Source of the DNA: Acidobacteriota bacterium
GTDB taxonomy: Bacteria > Acidobacteriota > Terriglobia > Terriglobales > Acidobacteriaceae
Direction of reading: 5' to 3'
Assembly: GCA_018268755.1 (NCBI GenBank)
Contig: JAFDVW010000017.1
Location: 225,682-289,681 of the forward strand
DNA length: 64,000 nt
Shown here piece by piece: positions 35,763 through 45,421 of this stretch; position 1 is the stretch's first letter; each line of letters opens with the position of its first letter. Position numbers and translations under genes: made by a program. The notes below the pieces were generated by a model that saw only the letters and a program-made list of their open reading frames with translations, did no database searches and was not told the origin of the DNA.

Positions 35763-38706
35763 GGGCAGCTTCCTTCAGCGGGATTTCCACGATCATCGTC
35801 GTCCCTCGCTCCGGCATTGATTGTATCTCGAAGGTGCCGCCGAGCAGGCGGGCCCGCTCTCCCATCCCGGTCAATCCGAAGCCGCCTTTCCCCGGCTGGG
35901 GGGGGGCTTCCGCGGGAACGAAGCCCCGTCCATTGTCCGTGACGGTTAACCATAGCGCCCCTTCCATCTTCTTTATATGCACCTGCACTTCAGTTGCCTG
36001 GGCATGTTTCAGGATGTTTCCCAGCGACTCCTGCACAATACGGTAGAAGTTGATGCGCAAATCTTCGGCGAAAACGGCATCGATGTCGTCAATCTCCACC
36101 GTGAAGCGGATGCCAGATGCCGTAGACACGCTGCGCACCATGGCTTCAATGGCTTTTTTCAGTCCCAGGCGGTCCAGCTGGAAAGGGCGCAGATTGTAGG
36201 AAATTTGCCGCGTTTCATCAATGGCCAGCGAGGCTTCTTCGCTGATCTCCTTCATGGTTTCCACGGTGCCTGAGGGATTCTCCGCCTTTTGCGGCTGCAG
36301 CACAAAGAGGGCTAGGTTCTTGATGACCACCAGGCGTTGACCGATGCTGTCGTGTAGTTCAGCGGCAATGCGCTTGCGTTCATTTTCCTGCGAGGCGATC
36401 AATTGCTGAGAAAATGCCTGCTGTGCGGCCTGCGCTTTTTTCAATTGGGTGACCCGGTATTGCCAGGCCAAAGCCACCGTGGCGGCCACGGCCAACGCCA
36501 AGGTCAGCCGAAACCACCAAGTGTCGTAGTAGGGAGCAAGAACGGTGATTGCCAGGGCCTGTCCCTGTTCATTCCAATCGCCATCACTAATGGCCGCGGC
36601 TACCCGGAAGTGATAGCGGCCGGGCGGAACATGAGAATAATACGCTGTACGCCGCGGTCCGGCTTCCACCCAGTTCCGGTCAAGTTCTTCGAGCTTGTAA
36701 CGGAAGCGGACCTGGCTGGGACGGATAAAACTGGGAGCGGTGTAGTGGATCTCGAAATTGTCCTGGTTGGGGGCGACCTCGATCGGGTGTTCCAGCGATA
36801 CTGGTGCATTGTCGAGTAGGAAAGTCTCCAGGATGACGGGAAAGGGCTGCGGGTCTATCGTCAGGCTGTCCGGCTGAATGACGGCAATGCCTTCCTGCGT
36901 GGGGAACCAGAGTTCACCTTCGCGGGTACGGATGCCGGCCGGCCACAACCCGCCATTACACTCTTCATTCAGCATGCCATCGACTTTGCCATAAGGCGCA
37001 GACGACACAGCGCTGCGAATGCCGGCCGCAAATTCATTTAATTCCTTCTTGTTCACACGGTAGATGCCGCGATTACTGCTGATCCAGAACCTTTCCCGGC
37101 TATCTTCAAGAATCTGGAAGGCGCCATTGTTGAATAATCCGTTTTGCGTAGTGTAGCCGGTGAACTTGCCGTTTTGAAAGCGGCCCAGGCCGCCGTCGTA
37201 GGTCCCAATCCAGAGCACGCCGTCGCTATCTTCATAAAGCGAACGGATATTCTCGGCCGGAAGGCCATCGGCGCGCGTCCAATGCGAGAACTCACCATTG
37301 CGCAGCTGCGTCAGACCTCCGTATCCACCGATCCATAGATCGCCGGAGTGGCCCTCAAGAACGACATGAATATCGTCGGTGGCCAGGCCGTCTTTCTTGG
37401 TGTAGGTCTTGGTGGCCCCATCTTTATAAGAGACCAGGCCTTCCCAGGTCCCAAACCAGAGAGTCCCGCTGCGGTCCTGGCAAATGGCCTGCACCAAGCT
37501 GTGTTTCGGCAGGGCGGGAATCTTCGCCAGACGAAACTTGCCATTCTCATAGACCGTGAGGCCCCCATGCGAGCCGATCCAGAGTCGGCCATCCCGGTCT
37601 TCAAAAAGCGCGGTCACCAGTTCGCTGGGCAGTCCATCGGCGACCGTGAAGTTTTTGAACCGGCCGTCTTGGAAGCGACTCAGTCCGGTGTTCCAGGCCC
37701 CGGCCCAGACGGCCCCAGACCGGTCTTGATAAATCGAAAAGATATTCTTGTCGGCAACGCCCTGCGGCGTCGAATAGACCTTAATCAGTGGCTTGTGCAA
37801 TTGATGCAAGCCCTGCCCCTCGGTACCGATCCACAGGGTCCCCTTACGGTCCAGGTACATGACATTCAAGGCGATGGTCCTTTTTATGCCGCCTGTGGAG
37901 TATTCCAGAACGCGGTCGAGCCGGGCATCGACATGCATGGGCCAGGAGTTTCCTTGAAGGTCCTGGAAAACTGTGGTGGAAGACCGGTCCCGCTCGGCCA
38001 TGAGGGTGGTGCGGCCATCTTTGATGCGGTATTGTTTCTTGTCCTCGGTTTCGATCCAGATATTTCCCGCCGGGTCCGCCGCCACCCTCCATAGCTCACC
38101 GGGAAAAAGCTCCCGCGAAAGCTCATAAGAGGTGAACTGTCCCTTGCGGAAGCAATAAAGTGTGTTCTTGGCCCGCCCCCAGAAGCCGGCCCTGTCCCAA
38201 CGCAGCGCCTCAAAGTTTACATGCAGGTCCTTCGGCGTGATATTGACGAATTTGACTTCGGATTCTCGCCACTCCATGATGGCGTTCTCGTGCAGGATCC
38301 AGGTTTTTCCCGTGCCATCCCCCACCAGACCGCGGACCTTTTCTCGTGAGATACCATATTTCTCGGCGTAGACCTCAAAGCGGCCCTGGTGGTAGCGCAT
38401 GAGGTCTCCCCCCTCGGTGTTGATCCACAGGTCGCCATTGGGCAGGCCCACGATTCCCAGGCGGTTGGAGACAAGGCCAGGTGTGTTTACCGTGTTGAAT
38501 ACGGTGAAGTGGTTTCCATCAAAGCGCGCCAAGCCATCGAGCGTGGCAATCCAGAGATAGCCGTCGGGGGTCTGGTAAAGGCCACGGACAAGATTCTGAG
38601 GAAGGCCGTTGTCGGTGGTCCACGACCGGAAGTCGTATTGCGCAAGAAGATCGTGCTTTGCCCAAAAGAGAAACAACAGGCACAGCAGACACGCCCGTAT
38701 GCCCAT
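35755..38706 (-). CDS. Hybrid-architecture sensor histidine kinase: Reg_prop propeller, Y_Y_Y, HisKA_3
   Basis: A 983-residue membrane sensor. The start MGIRACLLCLLFL (38706) begins a signal/anchor sequence; the longer frame would run into the promoter palindrome. A periplasmic two-component-regulator propeller (about 35-610) shows repeated blades such as LPQNLVRGLYQTPDGYLWI and EDRDGRLWIGSHGG. A Y_Y_Y domain follows (about 630-700), then one membrane helix (WWFRLTLALAVAATVALAW). The cytoplasmic part has the HisKA_3 helix with His785 (AELHDSIGQRL), N box ESLGNILKHA and G boxes DNGRGF and GFGLTGMGERA. Such kinases usually sense oligosaccharides. It forms an operon with the NarL regulator. Confidence 0.93.
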   Translation of the reverse strand: MGIRACLLCLLFLFWAKHDLLAQYDFRSWTTDNGLPQNLVRGLYQTPDGYLWIATLDGLARFDGNHFTVFNTVNTPGLVSNRLGIVGLPNGDLWINTEGGDLMRYHQGRFEVYAEKYGISREKVRGLVGDGTGKTWILHENAIMEWRESEVKFVNITPKDLHVNFEALRWDRAGFWGRAKNTLYCFRKGQFTSYELSRELFPGELWRVAADPAGNIWIETEDKKQYRIKDGRTTLMAERDRSSTTVFQDLQGNSWPMHVDARLDRVLEYSTGGIKRTIALNVMYLDRKGTLWIGTEGQGLHQLHKPLIKVYSTPQGVADKNIFSIYQDRSGAVWAGAWNTGLSRFQDGRFKNFTVADGLPSELVTALFEDRDGRLWIGSHGGLTVYENGKFRLAKIPALPKHSLVQAICQDRSGTLWFGTWEGLVSYKDGATKTYTKKDGLATDDIHVVLEGHSGDLWIGGYGGLTQLRNGEFSHWTRADGLPAENIRSLYEDSDGVLWIGTYDGGLGRFQNGKFTGYTTQNGLFNNGAFQILEDSRERFWISSNRGIYRVNKKELNEFAAGIRSAVSSAPYGKVDGMLNEECNGGLWPAGIRTREGELWFPTQEGIAVIQPDSLTIDPQPFPVILETFLLDNAPVSLEHPIEVAPNQDNFEIHYTAPSFIRPSQVRFRYKLEELDRNWVEAGPRRTAYYSHVPPGRYHFRVAAAISDGDWNEQGQALAITVLAPYYDTWWFRLTLALAVAATVALAWQYRVTQLKKAQAAQQAFSQQLIASQENERKRIAAELHDSIGQRLVVIKNLALFVLQPQKAENPSGTVETMKEISEEASLAIDETRQISYNLRPFQLDRLGLKKAIEAMVRSVSTASGIRFTVEIDDIDAVFAEDLRINFYRIVQESLGNILKHAQATEVQVHIKKMEGALWLTVTDNGRGFVPAEAPPQPGKGGFGLTGMGERARLLGGTFEIQSMPERGTTMIVEIPLKEAARG

Positions 38707-38784
38707 TCGCTTGGCCAGTTCTTTAGCATTGCCGCGAATCGCGCCGGTCTTGCCCCGCGCGTCCCCGGGCTGCTTGTAGGACCT

Positions 38785-38813
38785 ATTATAAGGCCTTAAT
38801 CCACCCGTGTGGT
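38785..38813 (-). promoter_or_regulatory. Putative promoter of the kinase/regulator operon overlapping module A
   Basis: Read on the minus strand, TATAAT (complement of 38785-38790) is a perfect -10 box about 80 bp before the kinase start. The matching -35 position, about 38808-38813, falls inside the palindrome of module A, so binding there could also control the kinase operon. No good -35 hexamer is seen, which is consistent with activator dependence. Confidence 0.5.
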
Positions 38814-38872
38814 AATACACGGGTGCCCGTGTGGCCTCCTCTATCTGCTTCCTGCAAAGATTTTCCTATTCT
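38802..38872 (+). promoter_or_regulatory. Module A: NarL-type tandem operator plus TATTCT promoter
   Basis: The strongest copy. Nine-bp arms CACCCGTGT and ACACGGGTG flank GGTAAT (38802-38825). A third half-site CCCGTGTGG follows, with GTGT at 38829, 22 bp after the first GTGT at 38807. CTCTAT is at 38839-38844, then 22 bp, then TATTCT at 38867-38872. It faces the receiver gene starting at 38928. The second site is centred near -43, the usual place for an activator touching RNA polymerase. Confidence 0.85.
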
Positions 38873-38927
38873 CAATTGGATACTGGTCTGGGCTGGTCCT
38901 GCCAGTCCGTCGGGCAGACAACCACCA

Positions 38928-39293
38928 ATGATGAAAAAAGTTAATGTTTTGATCGTGGATGACAATACGGGAATCCGCCGTTTATTGCGACGCGCCATCC
39001 GCGAAGTCACGGAAGCGATCTGGGAGTGTACGGACGGAGCGCAGGCGCTTGCCAGTTATAGCGACCACCATCCGGATATTGTGCTCATGGACATCCGTAT
39101 GCCCCTGATTGACGGCTTGGAGGCGACCCGGCAGATCCGCCGTTTCGACCCGGCGGCGCGTGTGGTGATTGTGACAGACTATGATGACGACGACCTGCGC
39201 CGGGCGGCCATGGAAGCAGGAGCGTGCGGATATTCCCTAAAGGAAAATGCGGCCGAACTACCCCACATGCTGCACTCGCTCCTAGGGGAGTAG
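38928..39293 (+). CDS. Stand-alone receiver-domain response regulator (CheY-like)
   Basis: A 121-residue single receiver domain with no output domain. Asp11/Asp12 (IVDDNTG), the phospho-acceptor Asp55 (IVLMDIRMP), the Thr in VIVTDYD and the conserved Lys in GYSLKEN are present. Such proteins act as phosphate sinks or deliver a signal by protein contact. It is directly behind module A, facing away from the kinase, so it probably gives feedback on the same phosphorelay. The start is MM at 38928/38931. A broken paralog lies behind module G. Confidence 0.88.
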   Translation: MMKKVNVLIVDDNTGIRRLLRRAIREVTEAIWECTDGAQALASYSDHHPDIVLMDIRMPLIDGLEATRQIRRFDPAARVVIVTDYDDDDLRRAAMEAGACGYSLKENAAELPHMLHSLLGE

Positions 39294-39355
39294 CTCCGGA
39301 AAACATGAACCTGATTTCGAAGCGGAAGGTGAGGCCCTCCTCCCGCTCTATTCCA

Positions 39356-40837
39356 TCAGGAGTGTAGCGAAAAGCGGTCCAAATAAGCTTGTATACCGTG
39401 CCAGTCTCCGGCCCTGGTAGCAAGCGCCACATAACCGTCGGGACGAACCAGCCACATGCCGCCAGACGAAAATGGCGAGCGGACTCCCGGCTCCAGGATG
39501 TCTCCATATTTCTCCAGCCGATCGGCCGGTAAACCCGCCGGCGCAAACAAAGCGAAGCGCGGTGTGGGCCCCGATCCTACGGGAGGGCCATCTGCGGGGA
39601 GCGGGGCGCGTTTGCCGGGCGGCAATTCGGAGTTGATGGCAGCCCCATTCAGAGGACTTTGGGGGTATCCCACCGACAATTCAGAGAGGACATTGCTCAT
39701 GCTGCGCCGGACGGGCGTGAGGCCCAATAGCCAGGCGGCGATGTGGTTGCGTACGGATTGCGCCACCCCGCCTTGCCATACCGCCACGGCCGTTGCTTTT
39801 CCCGTGGCCGCCAGGATGGTCCTCGCCACCATGCTGCGCTCGGCGCTATAGCTCGAAAGCAGGGGTTCGGGCGGGCAGAGTCCAGGGGCCACCAGCGCGA
39901 GTTTCCACGCCAGATTGAAGGCGTCCTGCATGCCGGTGTTCATTCCCTGTCCCCCGGCCGGGCTGTGTACATGCGCAGCGTCTCCCGCCAGAAAGACACG
40001 GCCTGCCCGATAGTTGGAAATCATGCGCTCATTGATGCTGAAGGCTGAAATCCAAACCGGATCGGACAACCGGATGCCGCTTGGCCCACGACGATCCACT
40101 ATGCCCTGGATTTCCTCGAAGCTTAGGTTTGGGCCGGCGCTTGCCGCCGGCGATTCTCCCACGTCGGCAATGACGCGATAACGGGTGGCGGAGAGAGGAA
40201 ACAGCGCCAGCACTCCCTCGGCGTGCCAGCAAATATGAATGCGTGGCGGGCCTTCCAGGCCTTTCAGGTGAACATCGGCAAGAATGAAATGGGAGGGAGA
40301 AGTATTCCCAGGAAATTCCATACCTAGTCTGTGTCGAATCGAGCTATGAGCCCCGTCACAACCAACCAGCCACGAGCCATGGACCTCTTCGACGGCGCCT
40401 TTCGGGTGGCGCACCTGGTTCACGGTCCCGGAGGGATTTTCAACGAAATCCAACCACTCGCTCTGCCTTTCCACTCGCACGCCCAAGGTGGAAAGATGGT
40501 CTTCCAGCAACCGTTCGCTTTCGCTTTGCGCAATCATTAAAACGAAATTGAAGGGTGAGTCGATGTGGGCCAAATCAAGGCGTCCAATTTCCTGGTCTGC
40601 GGCCCGGATAGATGCCTCTCGTACTTTGAGTCCGGCCGCGATGAACTTTCCTGCTATATCGGGCGCCATCCGGTCGATGAGTTCCAGGGTCCGCGGCCAG
40701 ACCACCAGAGCTTTGGATTTATCGGTACGGCGATCATTCTTGTCGAAGATGCGTACGCGCAACCCGAAGCGGGCCATCTCGGCCGCAACCGTTAAGCCTA
40801 CCGGCCCCGCGCCCACAACCACCACATCCCAAGTCAT
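39356..40837 (-). CDS. FAD-dependent aromatic monooxygenase (PHBH fold)
   Basis: A 493-residue flavoprotein. The N-terminal Rossmann motif VVGAGPVGLTVAAEM (near residue 6), the DG-type motif GCDGAHSSIRHRLG (near 158) and the FAD-ribityl motif GDAAHVHSPAGGQGMN (near 278) define the para-hydroxybenzoate hydroxylase fold. The extended C-terminus (from about 400) resembles the thioredoxin-like tail of phenol and polyketide hydroxylases. It oxidises an aromatic or polyketide substrate with NAD(P)H. It is convergent with the receiver gene and divergent from module B, and is not obviously part of the regulon. Confidence 0.87.
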   Translation of the reverse strand: MTWDVVVVGAGPVGLTVAAEMARFGLRVRIFDKNDRRTDKSKALVVWPRTLELIDRMAPDIAGKFIAAGLKVREASIRAADQEIGRLDLAHIDSPFNFVLMIAQSESERLLEDHLSTLGVRVERQSEWLDFVENPSGTVNQVRHPKGAVEEVHGSWLVGCDGAHSSIRHRLGMEFPGNTSPSHFILADVHLKGLEGPPRIHICWHAEGVLALFPLSATRYRVIADVGESPAASAGPNLSFEEIQGIVDRRGPSGIRLSDPVWISAFSINERMISNYRAGRVFLAGDAAHVHSPAGGQGMNTGMQDAFNLAWKLALVAPGLCPPEPLLSSYSAERSMVARTILAATGKATAVAVWQGGVAQSVRNHIAAWLLGLTPVRRSMSNVLSELSVGYPQSPLNGAAINSELPPGKRAPLPADGPPVGSGPTPRFALFAPAGLPADRLEKYGDILEPGVRSPFSSGGMWLVRPDGYVALATRAGDWHGIQAYLDRFSLHS

Positions 40838-40913
40838 CGTCGCCTTCCTCCAAGAGAATTCCCGCTTCGAGCACTGTCGCTGGAATTATAGAGACCGCTG
40901 AGAGCGGTCGGGA

Positions 40914-40980
40914 CCGTGTGGTAATACACGGCCATCGTGTAGTCCCCTCTATCTCTATTTCCTGAGAGATTTTCTATTCT
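40914..40980 (+). promoter_or_regulatory. Module B: tandem operator plus TATTCT promoter
   Basis: GTGT (40916) GGTAAT ACAC (40926) with arms CCGTGT/ACACGG, a third GTGT at 40937 (21 bp from the first), CTCTAT at 40947-40952, 22 bp, and TATTCT at 40975-40980. It drives the 41084 gene, with a leader of about 100 nt. Confidence 0.85.
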
Positions 40981-41083
40981 TCGCAGGACGCTGGCTGTAA
41001 GACGCACCTGACGCCAGGTCTGAAGCAAAAGTCCGGCCGAGCGGCGAAGTCCTGCAAAGGCCAAAAACAACAAGGAAAAGGCA

Positions 41084-44000
41084 ATGAGACTCTCACGTAT
41101 GCTGCCAACGTTCGCGGCCCTCGCGATCAGCTGGATCTCGCCGCTGGCTTCCCACGCTCAAGTTGGGACGGCCAAGCCGCTCGCTAACACCCCTGTCAAA
41201 CCACGCGCCCTCATCTCCCTGCAAAATGATGCCAACAACCGGGGGACCGGAGCGCAATCCCTCTCCCTCTCTCTCCCTGGGCAAATCCAGGCTGATTCCG
41301 TAAGAGTCGCGCTGAACGGCAAGGACGTGACTGCACGTTTTCACCCCATATCTTGTAAAGAAGGCTATTGCCTGGAGGGTACGATTGCGGCGGGCGACGG
41401 CCTGCATGTCGGCAACAAGAACGTGCTTTATGCGGTCGCCAAGGATCTAGATGGCAAGGCAGTCAGCACACGCCAGCGCTTTCTTGGCGGAAACACTCCG
41501 GCCGCCAGCCTGATGAAGGCGTCGAAAGGGAGGGCACTCGCCCGCCAAGGCAAAGTGCGTTCCCTTGGCGTGGCCCAAGCGAACCTGAACGGCGCGCTGC
41601 CCTCGTGGATTCCACCCACGGTCGGCTTCATCACGAAGAACCCCGGTGGTTATCAGGTTGATAACGCATGGTTCCAGGTAGGAGACAATCCCTATCCCAG
41701 CAACACGAATTTCTTTTGTCAAAAGCCCCAGAACTATCTCACCATCGTGCTGGACCGGCAGACGCTCGAGGAAAAGACCGACGTGTCGCCGCATTGCTCG
41801 GCTGACTCCGCCGACCTGAAGGCGTTCCTTTCCCAGAGGACCTCCTCGGATCTTGTGATCACCGGGTCGCTCTTTCTCACCAACGCAGACGCCGCGCTCG
41901 ACACCAGCGCCATTGGCGGTACGGATTACACCTCGTACCCTGACAGCTTGAGGCCGCAGGGTTATATGGCCATCGGTACCGGGGGCGCTCCTCCAGGACA
42001 GGCTTACGAGAACTACTGGAGCACCGGGAACGGCTTAGTGGACCCGTTTGCCAATGGAATGCTGAACGAAGACATGCGTGGCAACTACAACTTCCGTTCC
42101 GCCGACAATGTCGAGTTCGTCTCCACACCTAACGACCCGAACTTTGGCGGACAAAGCACGTTTGCGGTTGGGCTCACAGCGGCCCAGTCGGACGGTACTC
42201 ACAAAAAGAGGGTCTATGTCTCGGGAAGCCAGTCCATCGGTGGCTACTTCCTGGTTGTGCTGGATCGGACGACCCTGGAACCGGTCGTTCCCGCAAGCCA
42301 GAACTGCACCCCGTCGGACCAGGGCACCTATTATCTGTACAGCAATTGTGGGACCTTCTTCCCGACCAACCAGCCCACCGGCGATCTTTCGAAGCCTATT
42401 TACCACAATCTGGCCTACGCGCTGGACCCGAAGGTTGAGACGTGGACTCCGCCTAACACGCAGACACCCACTACCAGTCAGCTGCTGCTGCTCAACACCA
42501 ACGGCAACGCGGCGTATGACTTCGGAGCTGGCGTTTGGGGAGTAGCCAACACGTCTGACACCGCCACTTATCCCGTGTTCTGGCCGGAGTTGACCACCGC
42601 CATGACCAACCTGGGCGCCAATCCCCAGGACCTGCTGCAGCTTTATGGCAACACGCCGCAGGGAACCCCCAGCGCCTACACCCTGATCACCGGGCCTGGA
42701 CTGGGCGATTCGCTGGCCGGTTCCAGCGTCATCTCCACCACCTACAACTCGCAGCAAGGTCAGACCGGCTATGTGCATGGAATCTTCCAGCGGGATCGCA
42801 ACGGCTTGTACAAGCCGGGACAAACTACCCAGCAGGAGCAGGGCAATGACAATGCCGACTTCAGCATTTCTCGGGTGGCCTCGCAGATACCGGTGGATTG
42901 GCCGTCCGTCACACCGCTGTTGAGCGGCGCGGACAGCATCAATGGTCAGCAGTCGGCTTTCAACTACCTGAGCTGGGAACTGCTCAACAACTACTACATC
43001 AAGGGCTTGAACTCGCCCTATCAGTACGACCTTCACTACTTCTTCACTGGATCGCTGAATGCGTTTATCGACTATCACCACTTCGATCCGATCGATGCCG
43101 TCTGGCCGGGCACGCCGGGATTTGGCGGAAACGGTCACGTTGCTTGCGGGTCTGTCACGGGCCCGAACACGGATCCAACCTGCAGTTGGACGAGTCCGGA
43201 TGGCGTGTCCCTGACTTTCACGCAGAACGACTTTAACGCAGTGAAAGCCCAGGTCAGCAAGGAAGTCGTCGCCCTCACGAACGTACTTCAGTTCATGGTG
43301 AACGGATCGGTGAACATGAAAGACGTGATTGCGGGAGGCAGCGCCAATACCGGCCTTGCCTTGGTCGGCGCCGCTTCCAAGGTGCAGGCAGCACTCACGG
43401 CCGCCAACAACGATCTCACTACGGTGGCACAGACTCCCACCAAGGTGAGTATCACGAACGTCCTCTCGCAGATCGGCAGCGCGGTGGGCTTTGTTGCCGG
43501 CATCGGAACGGGAACCGCTGGGCTCGACGATGAAACGGCCAAGATTGCCGACAAGGCATTGACCATCATCGGGGGCTTGTTCGGCGAAGCCGGCGGCATC
43601 GGCGGCGCCCTTCCCGCCAGCTCTGGCAACAACCAGATTCCCAGCACCGAGTACTCCTTCTCCAGCACGCTGGGAGATATTGCCAACTCGGACCTCCAAG
43701 GCCAGCTCAGTGCCGGCTTTGACACCGTGCTAGACAGCTATCTCGGGGATTGGGGAAAGTTGTCGACCATCAGCGGCTTCGTTACCGATACCAACAACAT
43801 CGGGTTCTACGCACCCAACCAGGTGGCGCAGAATCTCGCCATTCAGGCTTTCAGCCAGGGATCGCAGCGCAGCCTCTACCTGCAGGTCGTGCCGCAGTTC
43901 TACCACCTGGACATCTGGCCCAACGTGTTCGCAGGACCGGACCGGCAGGCCAACCCGCCGCAGTTCGCACCGGACATGGGCAGCTGCTCCGACGACAACG

Positions 44001-45313
44001 CGCACGCCAACTCTTTCTACCACTGGTCGGCGAGCCAAACCCCGGATGGCCCAACTCCGCCCTGGGCGGCTTTTGCCTGGCCACCCTACGGGAACTTCCC
44101 GTATAGCGGCGCCTCAACCTTTGCCCAAAACCGGCCCTTCACGGAAGATCCCCATTTCACCAACCACCAATCGATCAACATGGCCGTCCTGACGGTCAAT
44201 GGGATCGACCACTGGGGTGAGAGCGACGCCTATGTCGCCTTCATGGATCCCGTGCTGCTGAATACTCTGTTCGAGCCCGATCAGCTGAACCTGCCGCAAA
44301 GCGCGTTCTTCAACGAGACCGGACCGATGGCGCAGCTGCGGTCGGATGGGAGCAATCCGGTCCGAGACATGTCGCTGGCCAACGTCTCGAAGACTGCGTT
44401 TGGGTTCGAAATCAGCGAAATCTGCTCGTGGAACGAATTGGTAGGCAATTGGCCGCTTCCTACGAGCGAACCTCCCACCGGCAACCCCAACCCCGCAACG
44501 CCCTCAACCACCACCACGCTGACGGCGCCGGCCACCGCCGTAGTCGGAGACCCAATTGTGTTGCAGGCCACCGTTACCTCCGCCTCCGGAGCGGTCACGA
44601 CGGGGACAGTCGTGTTCCACGACGGCAGCGCCACTCTCGCTAGTGTGGCGCTGGACGCTGCCGGAAAAGCAACCATCACCCTCCCCGGCCTGCCTGCGGG
44701 CGCCCACGTGATCAGCGCGGGATTTGTCAACCAGCCGGGTCAGTTGGCGGCCTCCACTTCGGCCGTCTCCCCCCTCACCGTTTATGCCATGCGTCCGGAG
44801 ATCGCGCTCGCGCTTTCCACGGGCACGTTGACGGTCAGCTACGGGAAGACTTCTGCTCCGGTGACGGTGCAGGCAGGTTCGCTGTCAGGCCTGAACGGAA
44901 ACATCACCTTCAGTTGCTCCGGATTGCCCATCGGGATGATCTGCAACTTCAACCCGGTCAGCATTTCCATCGGCGACGGCGAGACCGTGACTACGGCGCT
45001 TACCATCACCGGTACGCCCTTGTCGGCCTCCAACCGCGGCGGGATGCTGGGCTTCAGCTTCCTGGCCATGGTCCTGCCTTTGACCGTGCTGGGCGTCAAG
45101 CGCAACCAACGGGGCATGCGCGGCGTTCAGGTCGCTGCCTGCTTCGTGATGCTGGGCCTGACCCTGGGATTGGCGGCGTGCGGCGGCAGTGGCAGCAACT
45201 CCCAGCCCACTCCATCGAAACCCGTGCAGGAATCGGGGACCAAGACGATCCTGGTGAATGCCACCTGCGGCACTGTCACCCGGACCGTTCCCCTCGTCCT
45301 GAACATTCAGTAA
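41084..45313 (+). CDS. Large secreted protein with C-terminal Ig-like repeats
   Basis: A 1409-residue protein with a signal peptide (to about 25, SHAQ). The first 1100 residues have no family that I recognise; they are rich in Asn, Gly and Tyr (for example FFCQKPQNYLTIVLDRQT) and include an Ala/Gly-rich helical stretch near 720-870. About 1130-1300 form Ig-like (Big_3-type) repeats with ATVTSASGAVTTGTVVFHDG. Two hydrophobic segments near 1325-1370 end in ALAACGGSGS-like sequence, followed by a short beta tail. This C-terminal layout is usual for cell-surface proteins in Acidobacteria. It is the first gene behind module B. Function unknown. Confidence 0.8.
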   Translation: MRLSRMLPTFAALAISWISPLASHAQVGTAKPLANTPVKPRALISLQNDANNRGTGAQSLSLSLPGQIQADSVRVALNGKDVTARFHPISCKEGYCLEGTIAAGDGLHVGNKNVLYAVAKDLDGKAVSTRQRFLGGNTPAASLMKASKGRALARQGKVRSLGVAQANLNGALPSWIPPTVGFITKNPGGYQVDNAWFQVGDNPYPSNTNFFCQKPQNYLTIVLDRQTLEEKTDVSPHCSADSADLKAFLSQRTSSDLVITGSLFLTNADAALDTSAIGGTDYTSYPDSLRPQGYMAIGTGGAPPGQAYENYWSTGNGLVDPFANGMLNEDMRGNYNFRSADNVEFVSTPNDPNFGGQSTFAVGLTAAQSDGTHKKRVYVSGSQSIGGYFLVVLDRTTLEPVVPASQNCTPSDQGTYYLYSNCGTFFPTNQPTGDLSKPIYHNLAYALDPKVETWTPPNTQTPTTSQLLLLNTNGNAAYDFGAGVWGVANTSDTATYPVFWPELTTAMTNLGANPQDLLQLYGNTPQGTPSAYTLITGPGLGDSLAGSSVISTTYNSQQGQTGYVHGIFQRDRNGLYKPGQTTQQEQGNDNADFSISRVASQIPVDWPSVTPLLSGADSINGQQSAFNYLSWELLNNYYIKGLNSPYQYDLHYFFTGSLNAFIDYHHFDPIDAVWPGTPGFGGNGHVACGSVTGPNTDPTCSWTSPDGVSLTFTQNDFNAVKAQVSKEVVALTNVLQFMVNGSVNMKDVIAGGSANTGLALVGAASKVQAALTAANNDLTTVAQTPTKVSITNVLSQIGSAVGFVAGIGTGTAGLDDETAKIADKALTIIGGLFGEAGGIGGALPASSGNNQIPSTEYSFSSTLGDIANSDLQGQLSAGFDTVLDSYLGDWGKLSTISGFVTDTNNIGFYAPNQVAQNLAIQAFSQGSQRSLYLQVVPQFYHLDIWPNVFAGPDRQANPPQFAPDMGSCSDDNAHANSFYHWSASQTPDGPTPPWAAFAWPPYGNFPYSGASTFAQNRPFTEDPHFTNHQSINMAVLTVNGIDHWGESDAYVAFMDPVLLNTLFEPDQLNLPQSAFFNETGPMAQLRSDGSNPVRDMSLANVSKTAFGFEISEICSWNELVGNWPLPTSEPPTGNPNPATPSTTTTLTAPATAVVGDPIVLQATVTSASGAVTTGTVVFHDGSATLASVALDAAGKATITLPGLPAGAHVISAGFVNQPGQLAASTSAVSPLTVYAMRPEIALALSTGTLTVSYGKTSAPVTVQAGSLSGLNGNITFSCSGLPIGMICNFNPVSISIGDGETVTTALTITGTPLSASNRGGMLGFSFLAMVLPLTVLGVKRNQRGMRGVQVAACFVMLGLTLGLAACGGSGSNSQPTPSKPVQESGTKTILVNATCGTVTRTVPLVLNIQ

Positions 45314-45319
45314 TCCAGC

Positions 45320-45348
45320 CCGGTGCGGCGATTTCTTCGCCGCACCGG
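45320..45348 (+). terminator. Intercistronic hairpin
   Basis: A perfect 12-bp stem (CCGGTGCGGCGA/TCGCCGCACCGG) with a five-base loop TTTCT starts 7 bp after the stop of the 1409-residue gene. No T-run follows, so it may set partial termination or mRNA stability before the small downstream gene. Confidence 0.6.
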
Positions 45349-45421
45349 ATCTCTTCCAAGAAGCGTTCTGGCAAGACACAAGACAAGTCCGCAGATACAA
45401 GTTCTTAAAAGGAGAATTTCA

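Noticed and set aside
42035..43699. 554-residue open frame antisense to the 1409-residue secreted protein
   Set aside because: Compositional shadow with Gly/Arg/Val-rich sequence, no ribosome site, and the opposite strand has a module-driven gene.
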